A stretch of 64,000 nt of DNA from Prorocentrum cordatum (taxonomy: Eukaryota; Sar; Dinophyceae; Prorocentrales; Prorocentraceae): the NCBI GenBank assembly GCA_963575745.1, contig CAUYUJ010019115.1, forward strand, positions 700,500 to 764,499, in the 5' to 3' direction. Below the pieces are notes generated by a model. That model saw only the letters and a list, made by a program, of their open reading frames with translations. It had not been told where the DNA came from and did not search any database. Position 1 is the stretch's first letter; every line of letters starts with the position of its first letter. The position numbers were made by a program, and so were the translations under genes. Shown one piece after another: positions 62,596 to 64,000 of this stretch.

Positions 62596-63220
62596 ACTGT
62601 CGGAGCTCCGCGCGGAGTTCTTGGATCTTCGCTAACGCCTCCCTGGCGCGCGGTGCGTGCCAAGAAAATCCAACGCCGTTCCAAAACATCCGCGCGGAGC
62701 TCCAAACATTTGTATTGATGCCGTTTTTCTTCTTCGGCCCGACTCCCCCCTTTTCTGGTCCTGCTCCTCGCCCCTTTCCGCTTCCCGCGGCACCGGCGTG
62801 GCCGCTCCCGAGGCGGAGTCGCCGGGGTGGACGTCGCTGTCTAGGGCCTGAGGTCGCGAGAGCGCGGCGCTCGGCGGGGAAGGGGGGCGGCGGGGAGGAG
62901 GCGCGCGGATGATGGTAGGAGGCGGTGATGAGCAAGCGGGCGTGCGGGACGGACGGAGCAGGGGAGGCGAGAGGGAGCGGGGTGAAGATGTGGGGGGATA
63001 CACGGGGAGTCAGGTGGGCAGAGAGAGCGGGGGCGAGTACGGAGGGAAAAGGGATATCGACGTAAATCGTACAGAGGATGGGGGAGGATGGAGGGATGGA
63101 TGGCAGGAGAGAGAAAGTAATTGAATGGACACCGGATGACGATCAAACAATTGTGTGAGGGAGTTTGTCTTGTGAACTCACGTCATCCTGACCCCCGGCG
63201 CGCGAGGAAATGGGCCCGCC
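62594..63220. other. Unassigned G+C-rich spacer
   Basis: No domain or repeat end recognised. GGAGGGATGG-type purine runs at 63070-63120. Confidence 0.4.
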
Positions 63221-63446
63221 AACCGCCCCCCCGGTCCCGGAAACGGCGCCATCCGTCACCGCCTGCCAAACCGGCGCCCTCGCCTGAGACATCCTCCAAA
63301 AATCGCCCCCCGGACCCCCCCTAAGAGGCTCTCAACCGCCCCCCCGGTCCCGGAAACGGCGCCATCCGTCACCGCCTGCCAAACCGGCGCCCTCGCCTGA
63401 GACATCCTCCAAAAATCGCCCCCCTGACCCTCCCCAAGAGGCTCTC
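63221..63446 (+). repeat. Young 113-bp tandem duplication
   Basis: 63221-63333 and 63334-63446 differ at only a few positions near their right ends (for example CCCGGACCCCCCCTAAG against CCCTGACCCTCCCCAAG). The near identity marks it as recent compared with the other arrays. Confidence 0.95.
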
Positions 63447-63618
63447 CGAGGGTTCCGGGGGGGGGTCTGGGGAAGATGGATCGGGGGGGGGGTCCCAGGG
63501 GTGTCCGGAGGGCTCCGGGGGGGTCGGGGGGTGTGCGGGGGAGCCCAGGGGGTCCAGAAGGGGGGGAGGGCAGGGGGGGAGTGGTGGGAGGGGGGGAGAA
63601 GGGGACACCGGGGCGCAA

Positions 63619-63627
63619 TACATACAG

Positions 63628-63664
<37 letters not shown>

Positions 63665-63693
63665 CATACATACATGTATATATATATATATAT
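63619..63693. repeat. (CATATA)n microsatellite
   Basis: CATATACATATA with TACATACA and TATATA ends. Confidence 0.95.
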
Positions 63694-64000
63694 TCACAAA
63701 CTCCCGATCAACCGCAGAGCGGCGGCTACTCGTATACTCCTATCTCTCCCGATCAAGCATCTGTTTCGGTACATTGACAAGGCGTTTCTCTGAGGGAGCT
63801 TTGACCACCTCCTCCTCGCGGAGGAAATTGACGAGGACGGGGAGGACAATGATGAACAGTGAACGTGCTCAAGATGTTGAGGACGAACGAGGCGAGGACA
63901 CTTCATATGAAAAATGACGATGGGGATGCAACACCAACCAATGCATGGCTGATTATCAATGAGGCGATCGACGGTGACACAGAAGAATCCGACTATACAC
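63694..64000. other. Unassigned window edge
   Basis: A plus-strand reading ILLSLPIKHLFRYIDKAFL, TGA, GSFDHLLLAEEIDEDGEDND looks coding-like around one stop, but no family is recognised and it runs towards the window edge. Confidence 0.3.

Overview
This window looks like nuclear DNA of a dinoflagellate, G+C-rich for most of its length. The strongest evidence is the dinoflagellate spliced-leader (SL) sequence, found near-intact at two places (6210-6230 and 49483-49503, both read on the minus strand) and in diverged form at two more (13355-13375 plus, 26527-26547 minus). In two of the four cases the SL lies directly beside a retroposed coding unit, and in the other two just upstream of a probable one. 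The genus cannot be fixed from this sequence. There is no gene-dense housekeeping region, no rRNA or tRNA gene, no CRISPR array and no bacterial-style operon. Most of the window is retroelement debris, retroposed mRNA copies and a great variety of tandem arrays.

Layout. 1-475 is a ~140-bp tandem array (family A, a second cluster at 24.9-25.56 kb). 1.0-2.3 kb holds the ORF1 end and endonuclease start of a broken LINE (minus). 2.5-4.3 kb is GAG/GA-rich DNA with a ~450-bp duplication. 4.67-6.25 kb is a processed retrogene for a TBL/PC-esterase-like enzyme, with stacked SL relics, an A-rich tail and a 14-bp direct repeat, set inside a ~90-bp repeat element (family C). 6.5-11.5 kb is a decayed Ty1/copia element (minus) with gag, reverse transcriptase, RNase H, LTR-like ends and a candidate primer-binding site. 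12.9-14.0 kb has a 73-bp array, an SL-like sequence and a 173-codon ORF. 14.3-15.6 kb is a C-rich cassette with inverted arms. 15.6-24 kb is mostly simple and tandem repeats. 26.07-26.55 kb is an SL-tagged retropseudogene. 30.2-32.4 kb has frameshifted coding relics (minus). 33.4-43.3 kb is dominated by arrays of families B, C, D and E. 44.3-49.5 kb is a nearly complete LINE (minus) with ORF1, endonuclease and reverse transcriptase, an SL at its 5' end and an internal ~106-bp poly(A) tract. 50.8-51.7 kb is the longest family C array. 52.3-53.1 kb is a GCAAT-decamer plus GC-rich cassette. 53.5-54.56 kb is an unidentified coding relic. 56.36-57.4 kb is the C-terminal part of a second non-LTR reverse-transcriptase-like ORF. 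59.83-60.0 kb is a small MITE-like palindromic element. The rest is arrays.

How it fits together. The LINEs are the natural source of the retroposition machinery. The SL on the LINE's own 5' end, the stacked SL relics on the TBL copy and the A-rich tail with flanking direct repeat all point to repeated cycles of trans-splicing, reverse transcription and reinsertion. Separately, at least three repeat cassettes (called M1, M2 and M3 here) each occur three times with conserved module order and conserved ends around variable tandem arrays. They look like mobile or amplified units with no coding capacity I can recognise.
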